Assembly (NCBI RefSeq): GCF_020833685.1
Contig: NZ_JACKZY010000004.1
Coordinates: 310,001 to 374,000 of the forward strand
DNA length: 64,000 bases
Reading direction: 5' to 3'
Source of the DNA: Nitratireductor sp. B36
GTDB lineage: Bacteria > Pseudomonadota > Alphaproteobacteria > Rhizobiales > Rhizobiaceae
In this document: positions 27,119-36,851 of the stretch, piece after piece
How the letters are laid out: every line of letters begins with the position of its first letter
How positions within the stretch are numbered: position 1 is the stretch's first letter
Position numbers and translations under genes: made by a program
Notes under the pieces: generated by a model
Told to the model about the DNA's origin: nothing
Databases searched by the model: none
The model's input: only the letters and a program-made list of their open reading frames with translations

Positions 27119-28101
27119 CGAGCGAAACAAGACAATTGGGCGAATTTGGTTTCGCCGGAGACGACCACGTCGTTCCTTTCGACGTCGACCCGCTGGATGT
27201 GCGCGGTCGCGCGGTTCAGCTCGGGCCGATGCTCGATCAGATCCTCGCGCGCCACACCTATCCCGAGCCGGTTGCACGCCTGCTTGCAGAAGTCATCGTT
27301 CTGACGGTGCTTCTGGGAAGCTCGCTCAAATTCGAGGGCAAGTTCATCGTCCAGACCCGCTCCGATGGTCCGGTCGACATGCTGGTTGCCGATTTTTCCA
27401 CGCCCAGCTCCATGCGGGCTTACGCGCGCTTTGACGAGACACGTCTGGAAGAGGCGATTGCAGCCGGCAAGGATGCCCCGGAAGATCTGCTTGGCGCCGG
27501 TGTTCTGGCTCTCACCGTGGACCAGGGCGCCGATATGCAGCGTTACCAGGGTATCGTGCAGCTCGATGGAGCGACGTTGGAAGACGTCGCGCGCACCTAT
27601 TTCCGCCAGTCCGAGCAGATACCGACCGAGGTTCGTTTGGGTGTGGCCAAGATGGTTCTGCCGGGCGGCGAGAGCGGCGAGGAACATTGGCGCGCGGGCG
27701 GTTTGCTTATGCAGTTCCTTCCCAGCTCGCCCGAGCGTATGCGCGGCTTGGATCTTCCCGGCGGCGATGGTGACGAGGGGCACGAAGGATCCACGCATCC
27801 GCAAGACAATGCGTGGCAGGAAGCGCGGATGTTGCTTTTCACTGCGGAGATGACGGAACTCGTCGACCCCACGGTCGGTGCCGAGCGCTTGCTTTACCGT
27901 CTGTTTCACGAGCACGGTGTGCGCGTCTACGAAGGCTCCGACGTGCGCGATGACTGCTCATGTTCGCGAGACAAGATCAAGGCCGTTCTGGACGGCTTTA
28001 CACCGGATGAAGTGGCCGACAGCATCGAGGATGGCGTCATACGCGTCACCTGTGAGTTCTGTTCGACCGAATATGTCTTCGATCCGAAGGATTTCAGTTG
28101 A
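27100..28101 (+). CDS. hslO: Hsp33 redox-regulated chaperone
   Basis: A 333-aa holdase activated by oxidation. The zinc-binding cysteines are Cys286, Cys288, Cys318 and Cys321 (CSC...CEFC), giving the CxC-x29-CxxC switch. The N-terminal domain has [19 protein letters not shown], as in alphaproteobacterial Hsp33. The ATG overlaps argF by 19 bases and the 3' end overlaps apaG on the other strand by 8. Confidence 0.96.
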   Translation: MVFQQVTSETRQLGEFGFAGDDHVVPFDVDPLDVRGRAVQLGPMLDQILARHTYPEPVARLLAEVIVLTVLLGSSLKFEGKFIVQTRSDGPVDMLVADFSTPSSMRAYARFDETRLEEAIAAGKDAPEDLLGAGVLALTVDQGADMQRYQGIVQLDGATLEDVARTYFRQSEQIPTEVRLGVAKMVLPGGESGEEHWRAGGLLMQFLPSSPERMRGLDLPGGDGDEGHEGSTHPQDNAWQEARMLLFTAEMTELVDPTVGAERLLYRLFHEHGVRVYEGSDVRDDCSCSRDKIKAVLDGFTPDEVADSIEDGVIRVTCEFCSTEYVFDPKDFS

Positions 28102-28486
28102 TCCGGGCCGCGGCGCCGGGGAGATCGAGCGAAAATGCGGGAATGTCAATCTCGAACAGCGCCCCGCGCGGTCCCCGCATCGTGTAGCGCCCCACCATGA
28201 TGCCGGAGGGAGCGGTCAGCGGGCAGCCAGACGTATACGTGTAGCTGTCGCCCGGTTGCAGGACCGGCTGCTCTCCCACCACGCCTTCTCCACGCACCTC
28301 CTGAACCCGGCCTGTCTCGTCGGTTATGTGCCAATATCGCGCGACAAGTTGAACAGTCTCGGGCGAATGGTTTGTGATCGTGATCCGATAAGCCCATACA
28401 AAATGGCCGCTTTCCGGGTCTGACTGTGCGGGCAGGTAGCTGGGTTCAGCGCTCACTTCGATCGATTGGGTAACAGCTCTGTACAT
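28094..28486 (-). CDS. apaG: ApaG protein
   Basis: A 130-aa ApaG/DUF525 beta-sandwich protein: [42 protein letters not shown] and MVGRYTMRG are diagnostic. It has been linked to Co2+/Mg2+ homeostasis in enterics, but its biochemical role is unclear. Confidence 0.95.
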   Translation of the reverse strand: MYRAVTQSIEVSAEPSYLPAQSDPESGHFVWAYRITITNHSPETVQLVARYWHITDETGRVQEVRGEGVVGEQPVLQPGDSYTYTSGCPLTAPSGIMVGRYTMRGPRGALFEIDIPAFSLDLPGAAARIN

Positions 28487-28677
28487 GGCTCAAACTCGCA
28501 TTGCACGCACTCGAGGCAGGAAGGATGGGGCCTTCCCGTGAAAGATCAAGAGCATAGCAGAGATGTCACGGGGGATCATGCACGGGGTGCGATGATCTTT
28601 CATGACGCCATTGTGAGCGGCACGAGAGGTCGAATGGCGATAAGCATGGGGCATTGAGGACAACGCGCTGGTGAAAC
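28487..28677. other. apaG to phosphatidyltransferase gap with inverted repeats
   Basis: It contains a GGAAGG-N6-CCTTCC hairpin (28519-28536) and a perfect 9-base inverted repeat GAAAGATCA/TGATCTTTC with arms at 28540-28548 and 28593-28601. No coding frame is convincing. It must hold the promoter of the rightward gene. Confidence 0.45.
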
Positions 28678-29283
28678 ATGCTTGACGGTTGGGCGCATCG
28701 AAAGATCGACCCGGGGTTATCGGCCATTGCCGCTCAACTCGCGGCAGCGGGGGTGCGCGCCAATGCTGTCACCTATGCGGGGCTTGCCCTGGGGTTGGCC
28801 GCCGCCGCTCTCATTGCATATCAGGCTTTCTGGGCGGGCCTCGCCCTCATTTTGGCCAGCCGCTTATGTGACGGGCTGGATGGAGCCATTGCCAGAATTC
28901 ACGGCAAGACCGATTTCGGCGGCTATCTCGACATCGTTCTGGATTTTGCCTTTTACGGAGCCGTGCCGCTCGGCTTCATCATCGTCGATCCCGGTGCAAA
29001 CGCGATTGCCGGCGCTGTCCTTCTACTGGCGTTCTACGTGAACGGGGCGAGCTTCCTGGCCTACGCGATCATGGCCGAAAAGCGCGGGCTCAAGAGCGAT
29101 GCACGGGGGGAGAAATCGCTGTTCTTCACCACGGGGCTTGCCGAAGCGAGCGAGACACTTGCCGTATTCGTGGCCATGTGTCTCTTACCGTCCTGGTTTC
29201 CGGTACTCGCCTTTGGCTTCGCCGCGCTGACCGCCTATACCACCGTTTCACGCATTGTTCTGGCGGGCAGGCGGTTCAGCTAG
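28678..29283 (+). CDS. CDP-alcohol phosphatidyltransferase
   Basis: A 201-aa membrane enzyme with about six hydrophobic segments and the family motif DG-x2-AR-x8-G-x3-D-x3-D visible in DGLDGAIARIHGK followed by FGGYLDIVLD. It transfers a phosphatidyl group from CDP-diacylglycerol to an alcohol; the acceptor is not determinable. It is convergent with metZ, 8 bases apart. Confidence 0.88.
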   Translation: MLDGWAHRKIDPGLSAIAAQLAAAGVRANAVTYAGLALGLAAAALIAYQAFWAGLALILASRLCDGLDGAIARIHGKTDFGGYLDIVLDFAFYGAVPLGFIIVDPGANAIAGAVLLLAFYVNGASFLAYAIMAEKRGLKSDARGEKSLFFTTGLAEASETLAVFVAMCLLPSWFPVLAFGFAALTAYTTVSRIVLAGRRFS

Positions 29284-29291
29284 ACTCCTGG

Positions 29292-30482
29292 CTAGATCGC
29301 ATCGAGTGCCTGTTCAACGTCGGCGAGAAGGTCATCGCAATCCTCCAGACCGACCGACAGGCGCAGCGTGCCGTCGCCGATGCCCAGCTCGGCGCGTGCC
29401 TCGTCAGACAGATTCTTGTGCGTCGTCGTGGCAGGATGGGTAATCAGGCTCTTGGCGTCACCCAGATTGTTTGAAATCTGGAAGATTTTCAAAGCATTCT
29501 CAAAAGCGAATGCGTCCTTCTTGCCGCCTTTCAGTTCAGCGCAGATCAGGGTCGAACCGCCCTTCATCTGCCGGGCGATGATATCGGCCTGGGGGTGATC
29601 CTCGCGCCCCGGATAGATGACACGGGCGACCTTGGGGTGGTCGGCGAGCAGATCGGCGATGCGGCCGGCGCTTTCGGTTTGCTGGCGCACGCGCAGCGGC
29701 AGTGTCTCCAGCCCCTTGAGCAGCGTCCATGCGTTGAAGGGCGAAAGGCTGGGCCCGGTGTGGCGGAAGAAGTCCTGGAGTTGCTCGTCCACCCATTCCT
29801 TGTCCGACAACACAACACCGCCCAGACATCGGCCCTGACCGTCAATGTGCTTGGTGGCGGAATAGACGACCACGTGCGCGCCCAGTTCAAGAGGCTTCTG
29901 CAGGAGAGGAGTGGCGAACACGTTGTCGACAACGAGACGCCCGCCGATCTCATTCGCAAGGGCGGCGACACCGGCAATGTCCGCCACTTCCAATGTCGGA
30001 TTGGTGGGGCTTTCAAGAAAGAAAAGCTTGGTGTTGGGGCGTATGGCCGCTTTCCAGTTTTCAAGCTTCGCGCCGTCGACAAGCGTTGTCTCGATCCCGT
30101 AGCGGGGCATCAGCGTTTCGACGACCCAGCGGCAGGATCCGAAAAGCGCGCGGCCGGCCACCACATGATCGCCTGCCTTGAGCGAGCAAAGCAGCGCGGC
30201 GGTGACAGCCGCCATGCCGGAAGACATGGCGCGCGCCTCTTCGGCGCCCTCCAGTGCACACATGCGGCGCTCGAACATGTCAACGGTCGGGTTGGCATAG
30301 CGGGAATAGACGAAGCCCGGTTCCTCACCCTTGAAGCGGGCTTCCGCCGCTTCTGCGCTGTCATAGATGAAGCCCTGCGTCAGATAGAGCGCTTCGGAGG
30401 TTTCGCCAAAATGCGAGCGTGTGACCCCGCCATGAACCAGCGCTGTCTGTGGTTTCCAGTCGTTCTCGGAATTCTCTGTCAT
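29292..30482 (-). CDS. metZ: O-succinylhomoserine sulfhydrylase
   Basis: A 396-aa Cys/Met-metabolism PLP enzyme that makes homocysteine from O-succinylhomoserine and sulfide. It shows YSRYANPTVDMFERRMCALEG, SSGMAAVTAALL and the PLP lysine in YSATKHIDGQGRCLGG. ATG 30482 (MTENSENDWKP) is chosen; the longer frame to 30545 runs through the terminator hairpin of the riboswitch leader. A SAM-II riboswitch upstream makes regulation by S-adenosylmethionine very likely. Confidence 0.95.
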   Translation of the reverse strand: MTENSENDWKPQTALVHGGVTRSHFGETSEALYLTQGFIYDSAEAAEARFKGEEPGFVYSRYANPTVDMFERRMCALEGAEEARAMSSGMAAVTAALLCSLKAGDHVVAGRALFGSCRWVVETLMPRYGIETTLVDGAKLENWKAAIRPNTKLFFLESPTNPTLEVADIAGVAALANEIGGRLVVDNVFATPLLQKPLELGAHVVVYSATKHIDGQGRCLGGVVLSDKEWVDEQLQDFFRHTGPSLSPFNAWTLLKGLETLPLRVRQQTESAGRIADLLADHPKVARVIYPGREDHPQADIIARQMKGGSTLICAELKGGKKDAFAFENALKIFQISNNLGDAKSLITHPATTTHKNLSDEARAELGIGDGTLRLSVGLEDCDDLLADVEQALDAI

Positions 30483-30498
30483 CGCTTCTACACCCAAC

Positions 30499-30530
30499 AA
30501 AAAACCGGCCGCGAAAAGCCGCATGCCGGT
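30499..30530 (-). terminator. Hairpin with T tract between SAM-II riboswitch and metZ
   Basis: On the minus strand ACCGGC (30530-30525) pairs with GCCGGT (30509-30504), with an inner GCG/CGC, followed by TTTTTT. It lies 17 bases before the metZ ATG and looks like an intrinsic terminator in the leader. Confidence 0.65.
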
Positions 30531-30550
30531 CCGGTGATCGAGCACGGCCT

Positions 30551-30604
30551 TTTAGCGACTTCTTTAACGTGGCTGCAAGCCGACCGGCCAAATCACCACG
30601 GGAT
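30551..30604 (-). ncRNA. SAM-II riboswitch (metA RNA motif)
   Basis: The minus strand reads CGTGGTGATTTGGCCGGTCG, GCTTGCAGCCACGTTAAA and AAGTCGCTAAA in order, matching the conserved SAM-II core including the H-type pseudoknot strands (CGTGG with CCACG). It lies about 70 bases upstream of metZ. SAM-II is known from alphaproteobacteria upstream of metA, metX and metZ, where SAM binding lowers expression. Confidence 0.92.
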
Positions 30605-30692
30605 AAAGCTCCATTACGCCCTCAAGCGCCTTGCGTCAACGACAAGCGGCGCTAAACCTCGTTCAAACAAAGCCTGTGCAAGGAGAGGGGCG

Positions 30693-31784
30693 TTGGCAAA
30701 AGCGGGAATTCTGCCGGACAAGGATATCGCGGCACTGTTCGACAATGGGGCGCTTGCCTCGGCCCGCCCGCTGGATCACGATCAAATTCAGCCGGCCAGC
30801 CTCGATCTGCGACTTGGCACCGTCGCCTATCGCGTGCGCGCCAGCTTCCTGCCGGGACCGAACCACCGCGTTTCGGAAAAGCTCGAGAAACTCAAGCTGC
30901 ATGAGATCGCGCTCGGTGAGGGCGCGGTTCTGGAGACGGGCTGCGTCTATATTGTCCCACTGCTGGAGGGGCTCGATCTGCCAGACGGCATTTCCGCCTC
31001 GGCCAACCCCAAAAGTTCGACCGGACGCCTCGACATCTTTACCCGCGTGATGACCGATCACGGGCAGGAGTTCGACAAGATCCCCGCCGGCTATTCCGGT
31101 CCGCTTTATATGGAGGTGAGCCCGCGCACTTTTCCGATCGTGGTGCGCACCGGCTCGCGCCTCTCCCAGATCCGCTTCCGTACCGGCAAGGCGCTGCTCG
31201 ATGAAAGCGCGCTGGCGGAGCTGCATGCGCGCGAGACGCTTGTTGCTTCGGAAGATCCCAACATCACCGGTGGTGGTATCGCGCTTTCGGTCGATCTGAG
31301 CGGTGGCGGCACCGGGCTGATAGGCTACCGTGCAAAACACCACACGGCGCTGATCGATGTGGACAAGCGCGATCAACACGACATCGCGGACTTCTGGGAG
31401 CCTTTGACCGGCGACGGTGCGGGCGGCCTGATCCTCGATCCCGACGAGTTCTACATTCTCGTGTCACAGGAAGCGGTGCATGTGCCGCCGCACCATGCCG
31501 CCGAGATGACGCCCTTCGATCCATTGGTGGGCGAGTTCCGAGTGCACTATGCGGGCTTCTTCGATCCCGGCTTCGGTCATTCCTCTGCCGGCGGCACCGG
31601 CAGCCGCGCGGTTCTGGAAGTGCGCAGCCATGAGGTCCCGTTCATTCTCGAGCATGGCCAGATCGTGGGCCGCCTCGTCTACGAGCGGATGCTTTCACGC
31701 CCTGATGCACTCTATGGCGCAGATCTGAAATCCAATTATCAGGGCCAGTCGCTGAAGCTTTCCAAACACTTCCGCATGGGCTGA
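30693..31784 (+). CDS. dcd: dCTP deaminase, long alphaproteobacterial form
   Basis: A 363-aa 2'-deoxycytidine 5'-triphosphate deaminase, larger than the 190-aa E. coli Dcd because the family form here has two Dcd/dUTPase-like halves. Seen: DQIQPASLDLRLG, ANPKSSTGRLDIFTRVM and GHSSAGGTGSRAVLEVRSHEVPF. The start is TTG 30693 with AAGGAGAGG about 5 bases before it; no ATG is better placed. It makes dUTP for dTMP synthesis. Confidence 0.9.
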   Translation: MAKAGILPDKDIAALFDNGALASARPLDHDQIQPASLDLRLGTVAYRVRASFLPGPNHRVSEKLEKLKLHEIALGEGAVLETGCVYIVPLLEGLDLPDGISASANPKSSTGRLDIFTRVMTDHGQEFDKIPAGYSGPLYMEVSPRTFPIVVRTGSRLSQIRFRTGKALLDESALAELHARETLVASEDPNITGGGIALSVDLSGGGTGLIGYRAKHHTALIDVDKRDQHDIADFWEPLTGDGAGGLILDPDEFYILVSQEAVHVPPHHAAEMTPFDPLVGEFRVHYAGFFDPGFGHSSAGGTGSRAVLEVRSHEVPFILEHGQIVGRLVYERMLSRPDALYGADLKSNYQGQSLKLSKHFRMG

Positions 31785-31792
31785 CGCAAAAA

Positions 31793-32590
31793 TTAGCGCT
31801 TCTCTCGCGCCTTTTCCGCGGCCATTGCCTGCACTTCTTTGCGCAGGGCTCGAATCTCGTTGAGGATGATCTCCTGCTCGGCCTGCAGGGCGGTGCGCTC
31901 AGCCGATGCCTCTTCATCATGCTCGGCCTGCATCGCCGAGACGATGATACCGATAAACAGGTTCAACACCGTGAAGGTGGTCGAGACGATGAAGGGAATA
32001 AAGAAAAGCCAGGCGAGCGGATAGACCTCCATCACCGGACGGACGATGCCCATCGACCAGCTTTCCAGTGTCATGATCTGGAACAGCGAGTAGGCAGAAA
32101 GGCCTATCGTGCCGAACCAGTCCGGAAAGGAGGCGCCGAACAGCTTCGTGGCCATGACGGCGAAAACATAATACACCAGCCCTAGAAGCAGCATGATGGA
32201 ACCCATGCCAGGCAGGGCCGAGATCAGTCCCCCGACCACACGCCGCAATGACGGCACCATGCTGACAAGCCGCAGAACACGCAGGATGCGCAGCGCGCGC
32301 AACACCGAGAGCCCGGCGGTCGCCGGAACAAGCGCAATGCCCACCACCACGAGGTCGAAGATACGCCACGGGTCGCGGAAGAAGTTCTGCCGGTAGACGA
32401 CGAAGCGCGCGAGAAGCTCGGCGACGAAAACACCCAATATGGCCTGGTCCAGTGTTTTCAACAGTGGGCCAAATGCAGCCATGGCCCGTTCAGAAGTCTC
32501 AAGACCCAGCGTGATCGCATTGACGACGATAAGGGCAGTGATGACCGCTTCGAAACGGCGGGATTCGATCAGGCTTTTGAGCGCTTGCAC
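31793..32590 (-). CDS. Bacterial voltage-gated sodium channel (BacNav)
   Basis: A 265-aa six-helix channel subunit that would form a tetramer. S4 carries Arg98, Arg101, Arg104 and Arg107 at every third position; the pore has the filter TLESWSM (residues 174-180), the same as the Na+-selective NavMs; S6 includes VSTTFTVLNLFIGIIVSAM; the tail (about 222-260) is a charged coiled coil with DEEASAERTALQAEQEI. Start is GTG 32590, because the frame upstream has no membrane-protein character. Confidence 0.88.
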   Translation of the reverse strand: MQALKSLIESRRFEAVITALIVVNAITLGLETSERAMAAFGPLLKTLDQAILGVFVAELLARFVVYRQNFFRDPWRIFDLVVVGIALVPATAGLSVLRALRILRVLRLVSMVPSLRRVVGGLISALPGMGSIMLLLGLVYYVFAVMATKLFGASFPDWFGTIGLSAYSLFQIMTLESWSMGIVRPVMEVYPLAWLFFIPFIVSTTFTVLNLFIGIIVSAMQAEHDEEASAERTALQAEQEIILNEIRALRKEVQAMAAEKAREKR

Positions 32591-32797
32591 GTTTGGGAGT
32601 CCGGTTGGTGTTTGGCAGAATTGAGCGGCACACAGGTGGGATGGAATCGGCGAAACGTCAAGCCGTTCGCGACAGTTCGGCCACAAAGTGCCTGCGATGG
32701 AGCACCGGCAAAGCGAGCGCAGCGCACTCGTTTCCCTGAACGAAAAGAGGCAGGAAGTGCGTCTTCCTGCCTCGTTCATCAATTGCAGCGTTTCGAG

Positions 32798-34678
32798 CTA
32801 GCCGATGACTTCACCGTCTTCCCGCCAGACGGAGATCACTGCCGAGCGTGGCTTTCCATTGCCGTCTGGCCAGCTGCCGCCGGGATGCTGGATGCCGACG
32901 AACGCAACCTTGCGGTCCGGCGACCAGGTAAGGCCGGTCACTTCTGCGCCGTTCGGAGCTGTGAGGAAGCGCGCGATTTCACCGGTTTCGGGATTGCCGA
33001 CCAGCATCTGGTTGTTTCCTTGTCCTTCGAATTCACCTTCATTGCTGTCATCACCATCGGTCTGGATCCACAGCAACCCGTCCGAAGAGAACGCCATGCC
33101 ATCGGGCGAATTGAACATGTTGCCTTCGTTCACATTGTCCGATCCGGCATAGACATTGTTATACGCCTTCGGATTGCCGGCCATGACGTAAAGATCCCAG
33201 GTAAACCTGTCAGCGCCATGGTCTTCCCCTTCCGGCCGCCAGCGAACGATCTGGCCGAAATTGTTGGTCTCGCGTGGGTTGGGCCCGCCCACCGGCTGTT
33301 CATCGCCGCCGGCATTGGCTTTCACACCGCGATTCTTGTTGTTGGTCAGGGCGCAATAGGCCTCGACCCGCAACGGATTGGCGGCAACCCATTCCGGACG
33401 ATCCATCGTGGTGGCCCCGACCTTGGAGCCGGCGATACGGGAAAAGACAAGAATCTCCTCAATGGACATTCCAGTGCTTTCGGGTGTCAGTGGCAGCCAT
33501 TCGCCGGTCATGTCATCGTTGAATTTGGCGACATAGAGTGTGCCGTCCGAAAGCAACCCGTCTGTGGGCTGGCCTTCGGCCCAGGTGCCGTTCGACACGT
33601 AGCGATAGATGAACTCGCCGCGCTCATCGTCGCCCATATAGACCACGACGCGCCCGTCGGCAGCCTGCACCATCTCGGCGTTTTCGTGCTTGAAGCGTCC
33701 GAGCGCAGTGTGCTTGACGGGCGTCGATTCCGGATCGAGCGGGTTGATCTCCGTCACCCAGCCGTGGCGGTTCGGCTCATTGGGTTCCTTGGACAGGTCG
33801 AAGCGTTCGTCGAACTTCTCATAGGCGTAGCGGCCTTCACCGCCGATGCCGTAGCGCACTTCGCCCTCCGTGGCCTCGCGTTCTGCCGTCGTGCCGAAAT
33901 AGCCGTTGAAGTTTTCTTCGCAGGTCAGATAGGTGCCCCAGAGCGTCTTGCCGGAGCCGCAATTGTTCATGGTGCCTTTCGGCGAGCGGCCTTCCGGATC
34001 GGCATTGGTCTTGACCAGATCGGAGCCTGCTGCCGGGCCGTCCATGGTCATCGGCGTCTCATGGGTGATGCGGCGGTTATAGGGGCTGTCGAGCACCACG
34101 GCGTAGCCCTCGCCCCTGTCGGCGATTTCCAGCACTGTCACGCCCTGCATGTTCTTGAGGAGTTTCACCTCGTCGGCATTGCGAGGCATGCCTTCCGCTT
34201 CTGCGGGGAGATTGATTTCCGGGTTCACATATTCGGAATTGATGGCAAGGATCGTCTTGTCACCATCGACAAAGGTCTCCATGCCATCGGTGTTCTCACC
34301 GAACACCTTGTCCGACATTTCGACAGGAACTCCGGCCGCTGGCGAGTAGGCGCCTTCCGCATCCGTGAAGAGCGGGTCGCCCCAGCGAACGAGTGTTTTC
34401 CAGCGATATCCATTGGGAACGTGTATTTCGTGATCGGTCGCGATCCCGATCGGCTCGAATTTGAAAGCCGCGCCTTCAGCCTTTGCGGTTGAGGTGGAAG
34501 AAAGAACGCCGGACCCCATAACGGCGGCCGCAGAACCGAAGGCGAGAACACCACCCAGAAAACCGCGACGCGAGATGGCACGCTCCACCACGGCGTCAAA
34601 ACCATTGTCCTCAGGGCGCGGATCGCGCATCTCGTCGAATTCGTCCCATGACAGGCGAACGATATCCTGCTTTTTCAT
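32798..34678 (-). CDS. phoX: PhoX-family alkaline phosphatase (DUF839)
   Basis: A 626-aa exported, Tat-dependent phosphatase. The twin-arginine signal is ISRRGFLGGVLAFGSAAA (residues about 35-52). PhoX features include NPEINLPAEAEGMPRNADEV, NCGSGKTLWGTYLTCEENFNG, VVVYMGDDERGEFIYRY and the C-terminal PGGSWPDGNGKPRSAVISVW. Such enzymes use calcium and iron to release phosphate from esters in the periplasm. A strong Pho box lies upstream. Confidence 0.93.
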   Translation of the reverse strand: MKKQDIVRLSWDEFDEMRDPRPEDNGFDAVVERAISRRGFLGGVLAFGSAAAVMGSGVLSSTSTAKAEGAAFKFEPIGIATDHEIHVPNGYRWKTLVRWGDPLFTDAEGAYSPAAGVPVEMSDKVFGENTDGMETFVDGDKTILAINSEYVNPEINLPAEAEGMPRNADEVKLLKNMQGVTVLEIADRGEGYAVVLDSPYNRRITHETPMTMDGPAAGSDLVKTNADPEGRSPKGTMNNCGSGKTLWGTYLTCEENFNGYFGTTAEREATEGEVRYGIGGEGRYAYEKFDERFDLSKEPNEPNRHGWVTEINPLDPESTPVKHTALGRFKHENAEMVQAADGRVVVYMGDDERGEFIYRYVSNGTWAEGQPTDGLLSDGTLYVAKFNDDMTGEWLPLTPESTGMSIEEILVFSRIAGSKVGATTMDRPEWVAANPLRVEAYCALTNNKNRGVKANAGGDEQPVGGPNPRETNNFGQIVRWRPEGEDHGADRFTWDLYVMAGNPKAYNNVYAGSDNVNEGNMFNSPDGMAFSSDGLLWIQTDGDDSNEGEFEGQGNNQMLVGNPETGEIARFLTAPNGAEVTGLTWSPDRKVAFVGIQHPGGSWPDGNGKPRSAVISVWREDGEVIG

Positions 34679-34753
34679 CACGGCAGTCCTCTGGCTGTTT
34701 GGCTGGATTGAGCCGCCGATGGCGGCATCTGCCGTTATCCGTAGCGAATGCAT

Positions 34754-34771
34754 GCGACAGGATTTTTACAG
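34754..34771 (-). promoter_or_regulatory. Pho box upstream of phoX
   Basis: On the minus strand CTGTAAA-AATC-CTGTCGC shows two repeats 11 bases apart, close to the PhoB consensus, 75 bases before the phoX ATG. It places phoX in the Pho regulon. Confidence 0.75.
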
Positions 34772-34812
34772 GGCTGTGTCCGGATGGTCGACCTGAAGGC
34801 CGAAAAGGGAAG

Positions 34813-34832
34813 GGCCAACCATTGCGCTGGCC
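34813..34832 (-). terminator. Possible terminator of the TonB receptor gene
   Basis: GGCCA-N10-TGGCC lies downstream of the receptor stop, followed on the minus strand by CTTCCCTTTTC. The stem is short. Confidence 0.35.
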
Positions 34833-34871
34833 GGCCCCGGTTTCAAGGTTTCTGTTCTGCTCTCGGTGAGG

Positions 34872-36851
34872 TCAGAACTTTACGGCGGTGTGGAATGTGA
34901 AGGTGCGACCTGGCGCATACACGGGTTCGATCCCGCCACGGTTCGAGCTTGCGGCAAAGCCGGTGCGCTCGAAATAGGTTTCGTCGAACAGATTTTCGAC
35001 GCCGACGCGAATGGTCATGTTTTCATAGGACGGCGGCGTCCATTCGGCATAGGTGTTGACCACCGTATAGGCGGGCTGATCGTAAAACCCTTCAGCCGTG
35101 GCATAGGCATCGGAGATCTTCCCCGCCCAGGCCAAGGATGCGCCCAGCTTCAGATTGTAGTCCGGAATGACATGGTCGATATAAAGCGTGGCCATATCGC
35201 CAATCGGCATGAAGGTACTGCTGTTGGGAAGGGCGGTATTGTCTCCGGTCGTCACCTTCGCCTTTGTGAACGTTGCGCCGATCTTCGTGTTTTCCCAGCG
35301 ATATCCGGCATTCAGCGTCACACCACGCGAGCGTGACTCATCGGGAGAATTGTGCAGCGTGCCGCCCGTTCCCCACTCATAGACGGGCAGGCCGTCAATG
35401 CGTGTGTCGAAGAAGGTCACGCCGGCGTTCCAGTTCTCGCCTCCGAAATTCGCCCCCACTTTGAGGTTCTGCGCCGTGCCGGCGCTGAAGCCGGGGGCTG
35501 TGGTGAAACTGTCGTCGCGGGCGTGCACATAGCCATAATCGCCGATCACATAGCCCAGCCAGGTGCGCGAGGCACCGGCAAACACCTCGAAATGGTCGTT
35601 GAACTTATAGGAGACCGTCGCGTTCACGCTGGCACCGCTGTCGGAGAACTTTGTGTCGTTCCAGTCGGTGAAGCGATGGCCGTCATAGCGCACGCCGGTC
35701 GACAGGTTGAAGCCGTTGTCGAATTCGAAGCGGCCCTGCGCGAAGGCGCCGAGCTGAAAGGTCGAGAAGTCGCGGTATCGGCGGTCATTGTTGCCGTAAT
35801 TGTCGGTGAAATAGCCATGCCGGCCGAAATCGACACCCGCCGTGATGTTGCCGCTGTCGAAAGTGAAACGGTTCTGGACCTTGCCGCCGAACAGGTCTTC
35901 ATCCAGCGCCATATTGCCATTGGTGCGGTCCTGATAGTTCGGCCGCCAATAGTTGTTCTCGCTGTAATAGACCATCACCTCCGGATCCCACATGTCGGTG
36001 GGTGCCGTTGTGGTGTATTTCAGGTTCACGGCATCCCGCGCCACTTCGAGCGGATGCACCGTGTCGCCGGCCAGCCCCATGTTCATCTTGATCAGGCGAT
36101 CAGCCTTGTCGCGGCTGCGCTCATAGCCCAGCTCGAGGCGATGACCTTCTGCTTCATAGCCGAGTTTGGTGAGAATGTTGCGGGCCGCGGGCTCGGTGCC
36201 GAGGATTTCCAGCCCGTCGCCGTTCTCGTAGTTCTTGCCCGTTGCGCCGTGCGTCATCACGAACCAGTCGAACCCTTCGTGTCGGCCATAACCGGCGGCA
36301 CTGCCCGAGAAGCCCCGGCCGTTGGTGCCATAGGAAAGTCCGAGCCTTGCACCGAGGTTCTTTCCCTCTTCAAGGAGATCGAGTGCACCGACGGTCTCGT
36401 AGCGGATCGCACCGGCTGCCGCGCCAAAGCCGGAATCGGCGGCGGCGGCACCGGCTTCCACCTCCACCTGCTTCAGGAATACGGGGTCGATGACGTTTGA
36501 ACCGGTATGGTGCCAGCTTGTTGCGGTCTGCGGCACGCCATCCACGCTGACGGCAAGGTGCGACTGTTCCATGCCCAGAACGTGGATACGCTTGGAAGGG
36601 CCGCCGCCGCCCGAGACGCTGATCGAGGATTCACGCGAAAAAAGCTCCGAGGTATTGCTGGGTTGGAGGGTCTCCAGGTCTTCCCTCGTTACAACCGTGC
36701 CGCCCGTCGCTTCGATGTTTTCCTTGCCGTCGCTGATGACGGTGATCGTGTCGAGGACAGTGGTTGTCTGGTTGCCGTCCTGTGCCTGCAATGCGGAAGC
36801 CATCGCAAGCAGCGAGACACCGGTAAGCGGCAGTATCCGCGTAAACGTCAT
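34872..36851 (-). CDS. TonB-dependent outer-membrane receptor
   Basis: A 659-aa receptor: signal peptide ([18 protein letters not shown] to about residue 23), TonB-box-like segment ([10 protein letters not shown]), plug domain with [17 protein letters not shown] and [25 protein letters not shown], then a beta barrel ending in [15 protein letters not shown] with the terminal Phe. Together with a divergent AraC regulator and an iron-box-like motif it is probably a siderophore or heme receptor. No transport genes for the inner membrane are next to it. Confidence 0.88.
   Translation of the reverse strand: MTFTRILPLTGVSLLAMASALQAQDGNQTTTVLDTITVISDGKENIEATGGTVVTREDLETLQPSNTSELFSRESSISVSGGGGPSKRIHVLGMEQSHLAVSVDGVPQTATSWHHTGSNVIDPVFLKQVEVEAGAAAADSGFGAAAGAIRYETVGALDLLEEGKNLGARLGLSYGTNGRGFSGSAAGYGRHEGFDWFVMTHGATGKNYENGDGLEILGTEPAARNILTKLGYEAEGHRLELGYERSRDKADRLIKMNMGLAGDTVHPLEVARDAVNLKYTTTAPTDMWDPEVMVYYSENNYWRPNYQDRTNGNMALDEDLFGGKVQNRFTFDSGNITAGVDFGRHGYFTDNYGNNDRRYRDFSTFQLGAFAQGRFEFDNGFNLSTGVRYDGHRFTDWNDTKFSDSGASVNATVSYKFNDHFEVFAGASRTWLGYVIGDYGYVHARDDSFTTAPGFSAGTAQNLKVGANFGGENWNAGVTFFDTRIDGLPVYEWGTGGTLHNSPDESRSRGVTLNAGYRWENTKIGATFTKAKVTTGDNTALPNSSTFMPIGDMATLYIDHVIPDYNLKLGASLAWAGKISDAYATAEGFYDQPAYTVVNTYAEWTPPSYENMTIRVGVENLFDETYFERTGFAASSNRGGIEPVYAPGRTFTFHTAVKF

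Noticed and set aside
29595-30692. Upstream extension of the dcd frame across metZ
   Set aside because: The first 366 codons are antisense to metZ and its riboswitch; a TTG with a strong ribosome-binding site marks the real dcd start.
32585-34492. A 635-codon rightward open frame opposite phoX
   Set aside because: Antisense shadow of phoX; phoX has a Tat signal, family motifs and a Pho box, the shadow has none.
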